From: Deltaproteobacteria bacterium
GTDB taxonomy: Bacteria; Desulfobacterota; Desulfobacteria; Desulfobacterales; C00003060
NCBI GenBank assembly: GCA_019309245.1
Contig: JAFDGP010000082.1
Coordinates: forward strand, 1 to 9,065
Length of the DNA: 9,065 bases
Direction: 5' to 3'
Both the position numbers and the translations under genes were made by a program. This document shows positions 6,577 to 9,065 of the stretch, piece after piece (the first letter of the stretch is position 1; each line of letters starts with the position of its first letter). The notes under the pieces are model-generated. The model saw only the letters and a list, made by a program, of their open reading frames with translations. It ran no database searches and was not told where the DNA came from.

Positions 6577-8818
6577 GGACTACCGATCCCTCGCCCATCT
6601 CAAACAATCCGGCCACATCCAGAATGAGTCCCACCCGGCCATCCGCCAGGATCGCGCCGCCGGCCATGCCCTTCACGTTTTTCAGGTGTTCCCCCAGACT
6701 TTTGATCACCACTTCCTGCTTGCCGACCAGGTCATCTACCAGCAGGCACTTGCGCCGGCCATCGCTTTCCGCCACGACCACAATGGCCTCCCACGGAGCC
6801 TTATGTCTGGGTTCAAAATCAAAAATCTCATGCAACCGGATGAGCGGGTACAGATTGTCTCGAATCCTGATCATCTCTCCTTGATTGGCCACGCTGGTGT
6901 AGGCCGAGCGTTCCGGCCTCACGGATTCCACCACGGACATCGTGGGGATGATAAAATCCCGGTCTCCGGCCCGCACGGTCATGCCGTCAATGATCGCCAT
7001 AGTCAGGGGCAGCTTCATCAAAACGGTCGTGCCTTCGCCCTTTTCGGACTGGATCTCGATCTTTCCGCGCATCTTTTCCACTGCGCGCTTGACCACATCC
7101 ATCCCCACCCCCCGGCCCGAGACATCCGTCACCTTTTCAGCCGTAGAAAACCCCGGCTGAAAGATCAGGTTGTATACGTCCTGATCAGACAGGTCCTGCC
7201 CGGAGGAAATCAGGTCACGCTCAATGGCCCGCTGGATGATCCGGTCCCGGTCCAGACCCTTGCCGTCTTCAGAAATCTCGATGACAATGTTTCCCCCCTT
7301 GTGGTAAGCTTTTAAGGTGAGCGTGCCGGTCTCGGGTTTGCCCGCAGCCCTTCTGTCTTCAGGGGCTTCAATACCGTGGTCCACCGAGTTTCTCACCATG
7401 TGGACAAGGGGGTCATAGATCTCGTCCACCATGTTGCGGTCGATCTCGGTGTCTTCCCCGACCATCTCCAGCACGGCCAGCTTGCCGGACTTCTTTGAAA
7501 GATCCCGAACCAGGCGGATCATCTTATGGAAGGTCTGCTTGATGGGAACCATGCGCAGCGACATGGAAATCCTTTGGATCTCTGAGGTAATCCGCCCCAG
7601 TTGCGACAGATTGCTGTAAAGTCTCTTGTCCTGGGCCGCCAGCATGCTGATATCCTGGCTCAACATGGCCTGGGTGATCACCAGCTCTCCGACCATGTCC
7701 ACCATATTGTCCAGCTTTTTTGTATCCACCTTGACCACCGCGGCCAGCTCCTGTTTTTTCTGTGTAACCGGTGCATCTCCTCGCAGCTTTCTTTGATCGC
7801 GAAGGGCCCCGGCCACATCCCTTGCGGTCGTCTTTTTTTCTTCTATCAGGATCTCCCCCAATTTCTGGCCCGTATTGCTTTGTTTCTCAAGGGCCTGAGC
7901 GACATCCTCTTCAGAGACCACCCCTTTATTGATAAGAATGTCGCCCACGTCTGCGCCATCTGCCCGTGGGGTGTGGTCAATCTCCTGACACGCGGACTCC
8001 GACTCACCAGCCTGGACCCGCCGTAACCGATCCAGAAAGGCCTCCAGGCCGAAGTCTCCTTCCTCATACATCCCGCTCTCAACGGCCTGGCGGAGATGAT
8101 TGATCATGGACTTCATCAGGTCAACCGCATCCAGGATCAGGTCTGTGACCGTTTCATCCACAATGACTTTCTCACTTCTGGCATCATCCAGCAGGGTCTC
8201 CACCTCATGGGCAAGCCGGTTGATATCCGCAAGGTTCAAAAATCCGGCGACCCCTTTGATGGTATGAAACGGCCTGAAAATGGCGTTCATCACCTCAATG
8301 TTTTGGGGGTCCTGTTCAAGAGACAAGACATTGACCTCTATCGTCTCCAGATGTTCCAGGGACTCTGTGACAAAACTTTCAACAAGTTCCTTATCCTGAA
8401 GAATATCCATGGCCGGTTTGTCCTCCCTATCGTCTTCGGGTGACTCTATCTCCTGGGTGACAGACGTCTTTCCGCATAAGCCACACCGCTCCAGGAAATC
8501 TGATATTCTGTCCGCATAGGCGTCTACATCGTCAGCATCGCGTAAGCATTCTTGAAACAAAGAGATCCCGTCCGCGAGCTGTTTACAGCCCTGATCCGGA
8601 TCAGGATACTCCCCTGAGGCCATTCGCTCTGCAAGGGCGTGCAGGCCGTGGGCAAAATCGCAAAGAGGCTTTGGCGCGGCCCCTTCGATTGCTCCTACCA
8701 ATTCATCAAAAAAGCCTTGGACGGCCGCCAGCTTCTCTGTAGCCTGCGGGTCCAGCATAACCAGGTCAATGGCCAGTTTATCCAGAATCTCTTCCACCTT
8801 TTTTTTATATTCTTCCAT
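6569..8818 (-). CDS. cheA: Chemotaxis histidine kinase CheA with MshEN-like insert in place of P2
   Basis: A 749-residue kinase that phosphorylates receiver proteins in response to receptors. Residues 1-118 are helical, of no family I recognise, ending in a CxxC (Cys112, Cys115). The phosphotransfer domain P1 (about 140-270) has FRPFHTIKG with His185. Where P2 is expected there are two repeated motifs, 291-313 (starting VGDILINKG) and 320-342 (starting LGEILIEEK), like those of MshEN/GspE N-terminal domains. P3 dimerisation is about 362-435 (KKLDNMVDMVGELVITQAML). P4 is about 436-605: N-box HMVRNSVDHG (473-482), G1 SEDGKGLD (516-523), PGFSTAEKVTDVSGRGVGMD (555-574). P5, CheW-like, is about 606-745. 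In G1 the usual DxGxG aspartate is Glu517. AGGGAG lies 7 bases before the ATG. The gene begins 28 bases after cheB and overlaps cheR. Its partners are probably CheB and the neighbouring CheW fusion. Confidence 0.95.
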   Translation of the reverse strand: MEEYKKKVEEILDKLAIDLVMLDPQATEKLAAVQGFFDELVGAIEGAAPKPLCDFAHGLHALAERMASGEYPDPDQGCKQLADGISLFQECLRDADDVDAYADRISDFLERCGLCGKTSVTQEIESPEDDREDKPAMDILQDKELVESFVTESLEHLETIEVNVLSLEQDPQNIEVMNAIFRPFHTIKGVAGFLNLADINRLAHEVETLLDDARSEKVIVDETVTDLILDAVDLMKSMINHLRQAVESGMYEEGDFGLEAFLDRLRRVQAGESESACQEIDHTPRADGADVGDILINKGVVSEEDVAQALEKQSNTGQKLGEILIEEKKTTARDVAGALRDQRKLRGDAPVTQKKQELAAVVKVDTKKLDNMVDMVGELVITQAMLSQDISMLAAQDKRLYSNLSQLGRITSEIQRISMSLRMVPIKQTFHKMIRLVRDLSKKSGKLAVLEMVGEDTEIDRNMVDEIYDPLVHMVRNSVDHGIEAPEDRRAAGKPETGTLTLKAYHKGGNIVIEISEDGKGLDRDRIIQRAIERDLISSGQDLSDQDVYNLIFQPGFSTAEKVTDVSGRGVGMDVVKRAVEKMRGKIEIQSEKGEGTTVLMKLPLTMAIIDGMTVRAGDRDFIIPTMSVVESVRPERSAYTSVANQGEMIRIRDNLYPLIRLHEIFDFEPRHKAPWEAIVVVAESDGRRKCLLVDDLVGKQEVVIKSLGEHLKNVKGMAGGAILADGRVGLILDVAGLFEMGEGSVVRG

Positions 8819-8846
8819 GATTCGACTCCCTGTCGCCTCTTACACC

Positions 8847-9065
8847 TTACAATATATTGATAACCTCCTGGGCGACCCGGTCCAGTGGGGCCACCTTTTC
8901 AACAGCACCGATCTTTGCGGCCTCCTTTGGCATCCCGTACACCACGCAGGAGGCTTCGTCCTGGCCGATGGTCCTGGCCCCGGCCTGGCGCATCTTCAAC
9001 ATCCCCTTGGCGCCGTCCGCCCCCATGCCGGTCAGAATGACCCCCACAGCGTTCGGCCCGGCGTA
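8847..9065 (-). CDS. cheB: Protein-glutamate methylesterase CheB, C-terminal fragment (5' end outside window)
   Basis: The last 72 residues of CheB, which removes methyl groups from (and deamidates) chemoreceptors. The frame is open to base 9065, so the receiver domain and the catalytic Ser and His are outside the window. VGVILTGMGADGAKGM contains the Asp of the GMGxDG motif, the third member of the catalytic triad in this family. QDEASCVVYGMPKEAAKIGA followed by VEKVAPL is the standard C-terminal signature. The stop TAA at 8849-8847 lies 28 bases before cheA, so both are in one operon. The protein is cytoplasmic and is normally activated when CheA phosphorylates its receiver. Confidence 0.95.
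   Translation of the reverse strand, partial: YAGPNAVGVILTGMGADGAKGMLKMRQAGARTIGQDEASCVVYGMPKEAAKIGAVEKVAPLDRVAQEVINIL

Overview
The window is one strand of a bacterial chemotaxis-type signalling operon. All supported genes lie on the minus strand, so transcription runs from high to low coordinates. The gene content suggests a member of the Desulfobacterota (sulfate-reducer-like 'deltaproteobacteria'): a CheA with a MshEN-like insert, a PocR-domain hybrid kinase, a PhnD-type sensor protein, and short intergenic repeats rich in CACGAAA. That placement is inference from gene style; no marker gene is present.

Reading in the direction of transcription: the C-terminal end of cheB (9065-8847, cut by the window edge); cheA (8818-6569); cheR (6576-5707, overlapping cheA by 8 bases); a three-part fusion of receiver (REC), NrtA/NasS-like substrate-binding and CheW domains (5723-3780, overlapping cheR by 17 bases); a CheX-type phosphatase (3736-3302); and a soluble PocR-PAS-PAS hybrid histidine kinase (3280-773). 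Overlaps and gaps of at most 43 bases indicate one transcription unit. A 298-base AT-rich spacer (772-475) follows. It holds an inverted-repeat element, two terminator-like hairpins and a possible promoter. Beyond it, the first 158 codons of a second unit encode a secreted PhnD-like binding domain that runs off the left edge, probably the sensor part of a TtrS-like kinase.

How the parts could work together: CheA, CheR and CheB form the core kinase and adaptation enzymes. The coupling protein is not a plain CheW but carries its own receiver and a small-molecule-binding domain with no signal peptide, so ligand sensing would happen in the cytoplasm at the CheA array itself. CheX would remove phosphate from a receiver, perhaps the fused one. 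No receptor (MCP) and no stand-alone CheY is visible in the window. The PocR kinase adds a second cytoplasmic ligand sensor in the same transcript.

The most unusual items are the REC-NrtA-CheW fusion and the MshEN-like tandem motif that sits in CheA where the P2 domain is expected. Both suggest metabolic or cyclic-di-GMP input directly into a chemosensory array. No tRNA, rRNA, CRISPR array or insertion sequence was seen.
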